From the IMG/VR virus record IMGVR_UViG_3300042878_001457, positions 1 to 40,121 of that record: a stretch of DNA of 40,121 nucleotides, one strand, 5' to 3'. This DNA is from a virus. The notes under the pieces are model-generated. The model saw only the letters and a program-made list of their open reading frames with translations, was not told the origin of the DNA and made no database searches. This document shows positions 24,533 to 31,045 of the stretch, piece after piece; position 1 is the stretch's first letter; each line of letters opens with the position of its first letter. The position numbers and the translations under genes were made by a program.

Positions 24533-24761
24533 CGCTGGCCTCCTGCGGCAGGGGGAGGACAAAATACGAGTATTCCGCGTTTATGTCCTGCTGGTGAAGT
24601 GTCATCCCCGGCCACGCCTCCAGCATGGCAATGCAGGCGGCGCGGGCCTCTGGCTTGTAGCCGTCTTCGCTTTCGAGCGTGATGCGTGCGGTCTTCAGGC
24701 TTTTCTCAATAGCCCTTGCCCCCGCCTCCAGCGCAGCCGGCGGTATCCTGATCTCACTCAT
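24525..24761 (-). CDS. Small hypothetical protein, paralogue of its upstream neighbour
   Basis: This 78-residue protein starts MSEIRIPPAALEAGARAI and contains ARAACIAMLEAWPGM in the middle. It shares its plan with the next gene upstream (24754-24981): a PAALEA-ARxI opening, a spacer, and an ARAA-LxAWxG second motif. They are probably diverged tandem duplicates. The start at 24761 sits in the same GATGAGTGA overlap as its neighbour and follows an AAGGGTGG sequence; a GTG at 24770 is an alternative. Proteins of this pattern recur in phages of alphaproteobacteria, but I know of no function. Confidence 0.68.
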   Translation of the reverse strand: MSEIRIPPAALEAGARAIEKSLKTARITLESEDGYKPEARAACIAMLEAWPGMTLHQQDINAEYSYFVLPLPQEASDE

Positions 24762-24981
24762 CGTCGCCACCCTTCGGCAGGATCACGCACACGCTGGCGC
24801 CGTCGCCATCCTCGTCGTTCACGTACTCCTCGAAAGCCCCCGTCCAGGCGCCGAGCGCGGCTGTTATGGCGGCTCGGGCGTGGCCGATATACTCGCGCCA
24901 GTCCACGTCCTGATCGCGCTCGTAGCCGCAGATTTGCCTCGCAGCAGCCTCCAGCGCAGCGGCAGGCATGGTGATGCTCAT
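24754..24981 (-). CDS. Small hypothetical protein, first of a tandem paralogue pair
   Basis: This 75-residue protein starts MSITMPAAALEAAARQIC, continues with WREYIGHARAAITAALGAW, and ends in an acidic then Gly-rich stretch (VNDEDGDGA, PKGGDDE). A strong TTGGAGGG site lies 5 bases before the ATG at 24981, which decides this start over a longer frame from 25020. It heads the three-gene minus-strand cassette. A possible promoter (TATACT read on the minus strand at 25082-25077) and a palindrome lie about 90 bases upstream. Function unknown. Confidence 0.7.
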   Translation of the reverse strand: MSITMPAAALEAAARQICGYERDQDVDWREYIGHARAAITAALGAWTGAFEEYVNDEDGDGASVCVILPKGGDDE

Positions 24982-25187
24982 GGGGCCCTCCAAGGGTTGG
25001 GCGACAACGGAGATCCGCAAGCAATATCAATGGATGCTTCGGCACCGGGTTGGGTGCCTAACGGATTGTGATCACAGTATAAATGCCCGCTCTCATCGCC
25101 CACCATATCAGTCTGTTCCCGTTCTTTTCCTGTTGATTTCACTAGGTATTTTGCAAAGGGTTGGGCAACAGCCTCGGAGGGTTGGGC
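24982..25187. other. Candidate attP region with four arm-type repeats
   Basis: The gap between the integrase stop (25142) and the gene starting at 24981, together with the last integrase codons, carries four same-orientation copies of GGGTTGGG(C/T): 24994-25002, 25047-25055, 25158-25166 and 25179-25187. Two lie on each side of a relatively A/T-rich centre (25080-25157). That resembles arm-type sites flanking an integrase core site, and attP is normally next to int. A 10-bp perfect palindrome, TGTGATCACA, lies at 25067-25076 beside AGTATA (TATACT on the minus strand). I cannot name the exact core, and no tRNA 3' end is visible. Confidence 0.5.
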
Positions 25188-26233
25188 GTTTTGTTCGCCT
25201 CTAGTTCCTCAAGCAGACGGAATGCAGCCTGCAGCGATTGCCTCTTTCGATTGGCCTCGCGGGTGTAAATCGCGCTCATGGTGTTCGTCGTCCAGCCGAA
25301 CAGCGCCTGCAGCTCCTGCTCACTGCCGCCGTTATCCGCGATCACCGTGGCCGCGAGCTTACGGATTCCGTGGGCCGACTTCTTCACTTTCGCTGCGTTG
25401 CACCATTTCCGGAACTCGTTGCCGAGCATCTCCTTGGTGAACGGCCCGCCCCGCGTGGCGGTCAGGAAGTGCAGGGACTTCCGCGGCCCCATCGCGTCCA
25501 AGGCCTCGGCCAACGCCGGCAGGATGGGAATGTGGAGCCAGACCTTGTTCTTTCCGGCCTCGATCTCGATCACCCCGTCGCGGACGTGCTGCCAGCCAAC
25601 CGCGGCGGCATCGCCCCGGCGGAAGCCGGTGTTGATGTATAGCTCGAGCGCCAGGCGCGGCATCGTGCCCAGTGGCCAGTGGTTTCTGTAGCGGTGGATC
25701 TCGTCCATGTTCCAAGGCGGAAAGCCCTTGGTCTTCACCTTGATGAAAGGCACGTCGCGCGCCGGGTTTGCCTCCAGGTGCTCGGCCTCGACGGCCCAGC
25801 GGAACAAGGCGCGGGCGGTCTTCAGGTAATTGTTTGCGGCATGGGGGGTGGCCTGGCGGTGCTCGCGGCCGGCCATCACTGTGGCCTTGGTAATATCCTC
25901 TATGCCGCAGTCGCCCGCGGCTTCGATCATCTGCTGCAGGAAGAGGTCGCGCTGCTTCCTGGTGGCAGGCCCAATCTGCTGGGTCCAGTCGCTCGATCTC
26001 TTCCACTGCTCCACCAGCCAGCGCAGGGTGCCCTTGGACGCCCGGCTCGGAGGGATGGCCTTCTTGCCCCCTACTGCGGCCGTGTAGGCCGCAAGGAACT
26101 GCGGGGTGCCATACTCGCCGGGGATCGGGATTCTCGGCCCCCTGCCTACGCGCACGTACCAGTAGACCTTCCCATTGTCGTGGCGGCCGGGTTGGCGGTT
26201 CAGGTACGGGAGGAGGCGTGGCATGGAGGTCAT
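25142..26233 (-). CDS. int: Tyrosine recombinase (phage integrase)
   Basis: This 363-residue integrase catalyses site-specific recombination between attP and the host attB. The C-terminal catalytic domain is clear: NTGFRRGDA carries the first catalytic Arg, HGIRKLAATV holds the His-x-x-Arg pair, ALFGW gives the next conserved position, and the nucleophile is the Tyr of SAIYTREANRKR. The N-terminal half contains the core-binding SAM-like region (about 85-175). It is the promoter-distal gene of the left operon, and its start overlaps the previous stop (TAATG). A second ATG three codons in is possible. Its 3' end contains two of the four putative arm sites. Confidence 0.93.
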   Translation of the reverse strand: MTSMPRLLPYLNRQPGRHDNGKVYWYVRVGRGPRIPIPGEYGTPQFLAAYTAAVGGKKAIPPSRASKGTLRWLVEQWKRSSDWTQQIGPATRKQRDLFLQQMIEAAGDCGIEDITKATVMAGREHRQATPHAANNYLKTARALFRWAVEAEHLEANPARDVPFIKVKTKGFPPWNMDEIHRYRNHWPLGTMPRLALELYINTGFRRGDAAAVGWQHVRDGVIEIEAGKNKVWLHIPILPALAEALDAMGPRKSLHFLTATRGGPFTKEMLGNEFRKWCNAAKVKKSAHGIRKLAATVIADNGGSEQELQALFGWTTNTMSAIYTREANRKRQSLQAAFRLLEELEANKTPNPPRLLPNPLQNT

Positions 26234-26406
26234 TACAGGCGCACTGGCTTGGGCCTGTCAACCGGGCGGGGTTTGGCTTGGTCCATGGGGCTGATGCGGA
26301 TCGTGCCGTCGGGCTCGATCACCACCTGCGGGACAGCCCCGCAGGCGGCGGCGACCGCGGCGATTGCCCGCTCGAGCTTGGACCTGGTAAGGCGCGCCCG
26401 TTTCAT
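26233..26406 (-). CDS. Small basic protein upstream of integrase
   Basis: This 57-residue protein starts MKRARLTRSKLERAIAAV, has a central VPQVVIEPDGTIRI strand pair and a Lys/Pro/Arg-rich tail. A GGAGG site 5 bases before the ATG at 26406 sets the start, rather than an upstream in-frame ATG. It overlaps the previous micro-gene (TGATG) and the integrase start (TAATG). A small basic protein next to int could be an excisionase, but it lacks a clear winged-helix pattern, so I leave the function open. Confidence 0.62.
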   Translation of the reverse strand: MKRARLTRSKLERAIAAVAAACGAVPQVVIEPDGTIRISPMDQAKPRPVDRPKPVRL

Positions 26407-26507
26407 CACTTCCTCCACCACATAGTGACGACCGGCAGCAGCCAGCCCAACGCCGCCCCTCCGGTGTAGAAAACGAACCAGGCCCACTGTGTGTCGGTGA
26501 CAGGCAT
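26406..26507 (-). CDS. 33-residue membrane microprotein
   Basis: This short frame starts MPVTDTQWAWFVFYTGGAA, continues with a hydrophobic segment (LGWLLPVVTMWW) and ends in RK. Its start overlaps the stop of the gene upstream (TGATG) and its stop overlaps the start of the gene downstream in the same way, so it fits exactly into the coupled series. It has one Trp-rich membrane segment. The precise fit argues that it is translated. Function unknown. Confidence 0.6.
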   Translation of the reverse strand: MPVTDTQWAWFVFYTGGAALGWLLPVVTMWWRK

Positions 26508-26713
26508 CAGGCGTTACCCTCTACGATTATCTTCAGGTCAGTCCTCCTGAGGGAAAACTCCTGCTTGATTGCGTCCTTGCGCGCCTCAAGGCGAGCGCGT
26601 GTGCTGTCCAGTTCAGCCAGCTCGGTATCGAGCTGCGCCAGGAGAAGGTTCAGGAGGGCGTCGTCGTTGGCCGAGAAGTTCTCCAGCGCGGTGACGGTTG
26701 CGGCGATGCTCAT
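26507..26713 (-). CDS. Small coiled-coil protein of the left operon
   Basis: This 68-residue acidic protein has heptad-like leucines through most of its length (DDALLNLLLAQLDTELAELDSTRARLEARK) and should form a coiled coil. Its start overlaps the stop of the preceding small membrane-protein gene by four bases (ATGA), and its stop overlaps the next start. Function unknown. It could be a soluble partner of the neighbouring membrane proteins. Confidence 0.68.
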   Translation of the reverse strand: MSIAATVTALENFSANDDALLNLLLAQLDTELAELDSTRARLEARKDAIKQEFSLRRTDLKIIVEGNA

Positions 26714-26907
26714 ATTTGCACGGTCCTTTTATTGACGAGAACTTTGGTGGTGAAGGTGACAGGAGGGGGGGGCGGATCTTCGAAGTAATCCTCCTGCCAC
26801 TCGATCGGCTCGACCCGCTTTGCGCTCCTGGTGCGGGTGATCAACAGCGTGACGATGGCGCCGGTGAGCAGCCCACCGAAGATGATGCCGGCAACAAATG
26901 CGCTCAT
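26710..26907 (-). CDS. Small single-span membrane protein
   Basis: This 65-residue protein has an N-terminal membrane segment (residues about 3-23, AFVAGIIFGGLLTGAIVTLLI), a basic flank (TRTRSAKR) that predicts a cytoplasmic C-terminus, then an acidic patch and a proline run (EDPPPPPV). A GTAGGAGG site precedes the start by about 9 bases. It is coupled to its neighbours on both sides. Function unknown. It belongs to a run of three small membrane proteins in this operon. Confidence 0.7.
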   Translation of the reverse strand: MSAFVAGIIFGGLLTGAIVTLLITRTRSAKRVEPIEWQEDYFEDPPPPPVTFTTKVLVNKRTVQI

Positions 26908-26993
26908 GATGCGCGACCTCCTACGATGAGAGCGGCAATTAAAAAGACGAAGACAAGGCAGCCGAAGATCAGGAATCCGAGGACGTAGATCAC
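26904..26993 (-). CDS. 29-residue hydrophobic microprotein
   Basis: A GTG-started frame encodes one membrane helix (MIYVLGFLIFGCLVFVFLIA and a few more residues) ending GGRAS. The GTG overlaps the stop of the preceding gene (GTGA) and its own stop overlaps the next ATG (ATGA). It fills the only gap in an otherwise fully overlapping series. The hydrophobic content and two coupled junctions make it a credible gene despite its size. Confidence 0.55.
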   Translation of the reverse strand: MIYVLGFLIFGCLVFVFLIAALIVGGRAS

Positions 26994-27172
26994 GTGTGAA
27001 ACTCCCGCAGGTGCCGGGCGTACCACAGCAGCTTGGCCCTCACGCCCCTGACACCGTCCAGGGCGATGAGATCCTCAAGCACCAGCTCCAGCACGCTGTT
27101 GAGCTTGGACCGCCGCCGCTTCTCAATGGCTGAAGCAGCGGCGTTGTTGATGTTGCGGACGTGCTCGTCCAT
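26990..27172 (-). CDS. Small basic helical protein after RecT
   Basis: This 60-residue protein (MDEHVRNINNAAASAIEKRR start, then LNSVLELVLEDLIALDG) is helical with a basic patch at KRRRSK and a WYARHLREF end. Its ATG overlaps the recT stop (TAATG). Function unknown. Position suggests an accessory to recombination or replication. Confidence 0.66.
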   Translation of the reverse strand: MDEHVRNINNAAASAIEKRRRSKLNSVLELVLEDLIALDGVRGVRAKLLWYARHLREFHT

Positions 27173-28215
27173 TACTTCTTCGCCTTCTGCAGCTCCGCGT
27201 CGGCGTCATCCCAGCCGCCTATCCAGGCATTCGAGAAAGCCTCGCCCTGGTTGTCGATCTCGGGCGGCACACGGCGTGGCTTGTTAGCTGCGCGCACAGA
27301 CTTACCCAGCTCGTAAGCGTCAGCAGGGCTGGGCTCGAACGTGATCTCCTCGATGACCTCTCCGGTCTCTTGGTCGTGCGCCGCCTCGACCTCGGCTGGC
27401 TTGGCGCCGGGGCCGGTCTTTGTATCGGTGGGGCTCGAGGTCTCGATCTCCGAAAAATCCGACAGTTGAGGGCGGCGGATCGGCGCGGCCTTGTCGCTGG
27501 CGCCGGCCATATCATAAAGCTCGTCGTCGCGACGGATCAGGTCATCGAGATCCGTGGACATGGGCAGCACCTTGGAGTGCCGCCGGGCGACCGTCTTCTT
27601 GGCCATCTCAACGTAGTGATCGACCCAAGGCCCCCTATCCTTCGACTTTGAAAAGGACCGTATGCGATCGATCTGCCACTTGGGCATGACGTCAACAGTG
27701 ACCTCGCCGGTCTTGAGCTTCGCCACGGAATAGGCAGCGCGCACAGGGCCGGGGTCGCCATCGAGGAATGGTTTATGCTTCAAGATCAGTTCGAGGCCGT
27801 CCTCATAAAGGAACTCGTCCTTTTCAAAAACAACCTTGGCGTCCCAAGTGGCGATTTCCTTGGAGTTCCGGACTTTCTTGCGCAGGCCAGCAATCATCGG
27901 AATGTACTGAACGGCGTCGATCCACTTGTCTGCGCCACCTATCTTGATCTTCGTATTGTAGATCACGAGTGCGCTTTCCCGGCCATCGGGCAGCAGCCCG
28001 TCCTGGGCGGCTTTCATCGCGCTGGTGAAGAGGCTTGGGCGATCAGCCGTCGCCAGCTTTGGGTTGGTCTGTATTGCGGTCAGCAGCACGCGCTTAAACC
28101 GCTCGACCGGGATGTGAGCGGGCAGTGCTGCCTGAAACTGCGCCGCACGCTCCTCCAGCTGCTTGTTGAGCTTCACGAGCGGGCTGTCCTGTTTCGCAAT
28201 GGTCATGTCATTCAT
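27172..28215 (-). CDS. recT: RecT-family single-strand annealing protein
   Basis: This 347-residue protein promotes annealing and strand invasion of single-stranded DNA. It shows the RecT pattern: PERFKRVLLTAIQTNPKL-like opening at about 36-55, then SLFTSAMKAAQDGLLPDGRE at about 61-80, AVQYIPMIAGLRKKVRNS at about 99-116, and YVEMAKKTVARRHSKVLP at about 198-215. The C-terminal third is acidic and variable, usual for the family. No exonuclease partner is evident; the upstream coiled-coil gene and the RusA resolvase in the other operon are the only other recombination-related candidates. It probably processes phage DNA ends or supports recombination-dependent replication. Confidence 0.92.
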   Translation of the reverse strand: MNDMTIAKQDSPLVKLNKQLEERAAQFQAALPAHIPVERFKRVLLTAIQTNPKLATADRPSLFTSAMKAAQDGLLPDGRESALVIYNTKIKIGGADKWIDAVQYIPMIAGLRKKVRNSKEIATWDAKVVFEKDEFLYEDGLELILKHKPFLDGDPGPVRAAYSVAKLKTGEVTVDVMPKWQIDRIRSFSKSKDRGPWVDHYVEMAKKTVARRHSKVLPMSTDLDDLIRRDDELYDMAGASDKAAPIRRPQLSDFSEIETSSPTDTKTGPGAKPAEVEAAHDQETGEVIEEITFEPSPADAYELGKSVRAANKPRRVPPEIDNQGEAFSNAWIGGWDDADAELQKAKK

Positions 28216-28231
28216 GGGTTCGATCTCCTGT

Positions 28232-29020
28232 TCAGCGCACGACGGCGGCGGTGGTTTCGTAAATGTGGGTGCCTTGCAGCTCGCGACCGCCGGCCTTGAT
28301 GAAGGCGCGGACAGCCTTGTCGAGTGCGTCGGTGGGCAGGTAGGGGCGGAGCACCTCGAGGTCGATCGTGGCGCGGTCGATCTCGTCGAACACCCACTGG
28401 GTGCGCAGCGATGAGACGGAACCGTATTCGCCGCGGGTGCGGGACAGTTCTGCAGGTTTCACGTCTGCGGCCTGCTCTGCCTTCACCAGGTCGGCGGTGG
28501 CGGTATCTGCTGCCTTCTCAGCCTCGATGGCGGCGGTCAGATCGCGTTCGCTGGCGAGCGCTTTGGCCTTCTCCTCGGCCTCCGCTCGCGCTCGGTCTGC
28601 TGCTTCGCGGGCAAGGCGTTCCTGCTCTTCGCGTTCACGCCGGGCGCGGAGTTCTTTGTCGCGCAGGTAATCGGTGAGGCGACGTTCGACACCCTGCTTT
28701 GCCTTGGTGACGGGGTCGGTGATGGCCTTGAAGAACCCGTCGATGTTACGTCCGCCTTCAAGATAGGGTTCCTTTGCATCGGTGCGTTTCGCCTCAGCAG
28801 CCTTGGCCAGCGCGGTCATTTGCTTGATGAAATCCGTGACCTTGCCAGCGATGTCATCGTTGTCGATCGCGGGCACACGAGCCGCGGCTGACAGCAGCTC
28901 GTCGCGGCGGCGGAGAAGGTCGCCGTTGGTATCATGCAGCGTTTCGCGCAGGGCATCGCCGACCAGCAGGTCAGGCGGCGGGTTGTTGTGGCGCAGGAGT
29001 TCGGCAAGGGCGTCGGTCAT
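28232..29020 (-). CDS. Coiled-coil protein preceding recT
   Basis: This 262-residue protein starts MTDALAELLRHNNPPPDLL. A GGTGAAAGGAAACC sequence supplies a good ribosome-binding site and sets the start at 29020 rather than further upstream. Residues about 100-195 are a highly charged Ala/Glu/Arg/Lys helix (RREREEQERLAREAADRARAE-like), a probable long coiled coil. The C-terminal 65 residues form a small compact domain with TQWVFDEIDRATIDL and KAGGRELQGTHIYE. Such proteins often accompany RecT in phage operons. Its biochemical role is not known to me. Confidence 0.78.
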   Translation of the reverse strand: MTDALAELLRHNNPPPDLLVGDALRETLHDTNGDLLRRRDELLSAAARVPAIDNDDIAGKVTDFIKQMTALAKAAEAKRTDAKEPYLEGGRNIDGFFKAITDPVTKAKQGVERRLTDYLRDKELRARREREEQERLAREAADRARAEAEEKAKALASERDLTAAIEAEKAADTATADLVKAEQAADVKPAELSRTRGEYGSVSSLRTQWVFDEIDRATIDLEVLRPYLPTDALDKAVRAFIKAGGRELQGTHIYETTAAVVR

Positions 29021-29030
29021 TGGTTTCCTT

Positions 29031-29426
29031 TCACCAGTGAAGGGGCGTTTGATTGAGATCGATGGGCTTGTTGGGGGCCGCGAACGGATCTTCCGGCTCG
29101 TTGCGCGCGGCGTAATCAATCCGGGCAGACAGGTAGAGGAACTCGGAGACCGAGATCGGATTGCCGCAGATCCAGGTCCAGGCATCTTCAGGATCGGCAT
29201 AGGCGCCGTTGACCTCGCACTGGAGCAGTTCGTCGGACAGCAGCTCGCCGGTGTCGGCGTCGATGTCCTGAACCATCCAGATGCGCGCTGGCACGAACAC
29301 GCCGCCCTTGACCAGTTTTCGCTTGAACCAGCCACAATGCGGCGTGCTGTCGATGGCGGGCGCAAGGCCTAACATCGCCTCGGCGTGCCAGCGGTAGAGA
29401 ACGTCTCGGGGGGTGGGCTGGCGCAT
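29031..29426 (-). CDS. Hypothetical phage protein of the left operon
   Basis: This 131-residue soluble protein starts MRQPTPRDVLYRWHAEAML and is rich in Trp, Cys and acidic residues (HCGWFKRKLVKGGVFVPARIW, in part; WTWICGNPISVSEFLYL at about 80-97). Its start overlaps the previous stop (TGATG). The WxxCxxPIS..E..YL pattern recurs in small early phage proteins but has no function I can name. Encoded between a small membrane protein and the RecT-associated coiled-coil gene. Confidence 0.7.
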   Translation of the reverse strand: MRQPTPRDVLYRWHAEAMLGLAPAIDSTPHCGWFKRKLVKGGVFVPARIWMVQDIDADTGELLSDELLQCEVNGAYADPEDAWTWICGNPISVSEFLYLSARIDYAARNEPEDPFAAPNKPIDLNQTPLHW

Positions 29427-29686
29427 CAGAACGTCCAGGCCAGGCCAAAGCCTGCGCCGAAGAACAGGGCGCAGTAGAGGAAGGCCGCGGTGATGGTGGC
29501 CCCGAGCGGCTCTGGGGGAAGAACGGCGCCCGGGGCCGGGGGCAGGGAGGATGGATCGCGGGTTCCGCCCGCGTCGGACTCCGGCGTCATGCCGGAATGG
29601 GGGAAAGCCTGGCGCGTGGGCAGGCCGGTGAATGCGTGAGACGGGACCGTGTTGTTGCGGCCGGTGATGATGATGCGGGAGGCCAT
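29426..29686 (-). CDS. Small C-terminally anchored membrane protein
   Basis: This 86-residue protein has a polar, Pro/Ser/Arg-rich first part (residues 1 to about 60) and a hydrophobic C-terminus (ATITAAFLYCALFFGAGFGL) that would anchor it in the inner membrane. The start overlaps the previous stop (TAATGG) and the stop overlaps the next start. Function unknown. Its low-complexity N-terminal half lowers confidence. Confidence 0.55.
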   Translation of the reverse strand: MASRIIITGRNNTVPSHAFTGLPTRQAFPHSGMTPESDAGGTRDPSSLPPAPGAVLPPEPLGATITAAFLYCALFFGAGFGLAWTF

Positions 29687-29853
29687 TATGCGGCCCTCTG
29701 CTTTGCGGCGTGACGGGCTTCGCGGTCGGCATGGATGATCCGCTCGACATCTGCCTCGCGCATCATCAGCGACTTAGCGATGTCGTGCGTGTCACGACGC
29801 TTCGAAGCCCAAAGCTCGAGCACGGATGAAACTCTGTCAGGAGAGAAGGCCAT
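29686..29853 (-). CDS. Small homeodomain-like HTH protein
   Basis: This 55-residue protein starts MAFSPDRVSSVLELWASKR. The segment THDIAKSLMMREADVERII has the spacing of a helix-turn-helix (helix, tight turn, recognition helix), as in small Trp-repressor or resolvase-type domains. The C-terminus is basic. An AGGAGAGAAGG sequence lies inside the gene, not upstream; translation is probably coupled to the previous stop (TGATG). It may be a small DNA-binding regulator of the left operon. Function inferred from the HTH-like pattern only. Confidence 0.62.
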   Translation of the reverse strand: MAFSPDRVSSVLELWASKRRDTHDIAKSLMMREADVERIIHADREARHAAKQRAA

Positions 29854-30011
29854 CACGCGGCCTCCCGCTTGAGTTCTTTGACGAGCGTAGACGCTTCGCT
29901 TGCCGTCAAGCACTTGTGCTCGATCAGTCCGTGACCATTCATACGCACCACGACGGCCCAGTAGCCGAGGGGCTCGACGAAGCAGACTTCGTAGGTGAGA
30001 CGGGCGTTCAT
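29853..30011 (-). CDS. Small hypothetical protein
   Basis: This 52-residue protein (MNARLTYEVCFVEPLGYWAV start, then RMNGHGLIEHKCLTASEAST) looks like a compact beta-beta-alpha fold. The ATG overlaps the previous stop and its own stop overlaps the next start (both TGATG). Nothing points to a specific function. It is kept because the overlaps and codon usage fit the operon. Confidence 0.6.
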   Translation of the reverse strand: MNARLTYEVCFVEPLGYWAVVVRMNGHGLIEHKCLTASEASTLVKELKREAA

Positions 30012-30328
30012 CACGCGGCCTCCGCATAGTCGGCGATCCGGTCGAGGATGCGCTCGTTCATGGCGTCGAAGTCGCGGCTGTAGGCGCGCTTGACGAGATC
30101 CCAGATAGCCGGGTCGGTGTCCTTGGTGACGATGACGCCATCGATCTCGGCGTGGGTGATTTCCCACTCGTGCTGGCGGTCCTCGACCTCCCAGTAGCTG
30201 ATGGTCAGCCGGGCATCGAGGTCGTGGACGTAGACGTTTCGGTAGCCGGTGATCGGCTCAAGTTTGCGGACGCAAACCGGCAGGGTCCATTCGAGGCTGA
30301 GCTGGCAGGTGGCGGGGCTGATTTGCAT
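30011..30328 (-). CDS. First gene of the left early operon, unknown function
   Basis: This 105-residue acidic protein starts MQISPATCQLSLEWTLPVC and contains a beta-rich first half and a helical second half (LVKRAYSRDFDAMNERILDRI). A GGGAGAG site lies 5 bases before the ATG. It is the first gene behind the predicted left promoter and its repressor operators, so it should be the earliest product of that operon after induction. No family recognised. Confidence 0.72.
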   Translation of the reverse strand: MQISPATCQLSLEWTLPVCVRKLEPITGYRNVYVHDLDARLTISYWEVEDRQHEWEITHAEIDGVIVTKDTDPAIWDLVKRAYSRDFDAMNERILDRIADYAEAA

Positions 30329-30332
30329 GGGT

Positions 30333-30425
30333 CTCTCCCTTGGCGTTGGAAGGGAGAGTAGTGCGGATAAATAGCCGCGTCAAGAAGAATTGCGGATAAA
30401 TAGCCGCACGCCGATAGCTAGGCCC
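30333..30425 (-). promoter_or_regulatory. Left promoter pL with operators OL1, OL2 and degenerate OL3
   Basis: Two exact copies of the 16-mer GCGGATAAATAGCCGC lie at 30363-30378 and 30392-30407, and a degenerate copy (GCCGATAGCTAGGCCC, 11 of 14 defined bases) at 30410-30425. Read on the minus strand, TTGACG at 30383-30378, a 17-base spacer containing OL1, and TACTCT at 30360-30355 form a sigma-70-like promoter for the left operon. Repressor on OL1 would cover it. A 9-bp inverted repeat (30333-30341 with 30350-30358) overlaps both the -10 element and the ribosome-binding site; with a start near 30348 its full hairpin would not form in the RNA. Confidence 0.78.
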
Positions 30426-30431
30426 GATGCA

Positions 30432-31028
30432 CTATTTGTCGGCCGCTTGTTTAACCTCATCCACAAAAGCGGCGAGGGTGGTGGATGCCTTTTTTTTGAG
30501 TCGATAGGAGCGGCCAAGCAAATAGACCATCCCCATCCAAAGACGCTTTCGATGCGTCCATGCTTTGGCAGCAAGTGCAAATGCAAGCATTGTCAAGAAT
30601 GCGGACATCGCAAACAGGAGCGCTGTCTTTATCTGTGAAGGAGAGCTGTAAGCCAGCGCCGCGAACTCGGGGTCACTCAATTGTCTGGCTAATACTGGGC
30701 TTTTGGCTGCCAGCACGGCATCGTAATTACTATTGCGCGGGGAAATTTCTGGAAGGAGAGCATCGTAGTTTACGGGGCCGGTTGTGTGCGCGACACCTGT
30801 CGTTTGTTGTGTATAGGCAACATAGAACCCTAATAGAATTGCCAAGCCAGCACACCAGATTAGAAGAGCCTTGTCACCTTTGGCTTCTTCGTTTCTCCAT
30901 TGTTTAAGCTTTAACGAGCCCGGAATTGTGTTTTTTGGGCTTCGACCATTATTCGCTTTCATCAGCGGGTAAATGCTTGTTGCGATGTAGGCGGTAAAAA
31001 CGATGCCCCACATAACTTCGGCATTCAT
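30432..31028 (-). CDS. Prophage-expressed inner-membrane protein, candidate superinfection-exclusion factor
   Basis: This 198-residue protein has three predicted membrane helices (about 4-23, 53-72 and 135-155). Basic residues between helices 1 and 2 and after helix 3 (HRKR, RLKKK) place those parts in the cytoplasm, so the 73-134 loop should be periplasmic. That loop contains SPVLARQLSDPEFAALA at 110-126, matching 15 of 17 residues of the motif at 101-117 in the giant ejected virion protein. The gene starts 17 bases after the repressor stop with an AAGGGGAAG site, so it should be expressed in lysogens, the position of lambda rexAB. Its DNA is A/T-richer than the genome. I infer that it blocks ejection of related phages; this is untested. 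Confidence 0.85.
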   Translation of the reverse strand: MNAEVMWGIVFTAYIATSIYPLMKANNGRSPKNTIPGSLKLKQWRNEEAKGDKALLIWCAGLAILLGFYVAYTQQTTGVAHTTGPVNYDALLPEISPRNSNYDAVLAAKSPVLARQLSDPEFAALAYSSPSQIKTALLFAMSAFLTMLAFALAAKAWTHRKRLWMGMVYLLGRSYRLKKKASTTLAAFVDEVKQAADK

Positions 31029-31045
31029 TGCGCTTCCCCTTCAAA

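Noticed and set aside
24982-25141. tRNA gene or tRNA 3' end as attachment core
   Set aside because: No T-loop (GGTTCGAATCC-like) sequence or acceptor pairing was found in this gap.
30457-30465. DnaA-box-like TCATCCACA
   Set aside because: A single imperfect match inside the membrane-protein gene with no neighbours; not enough for an origin.
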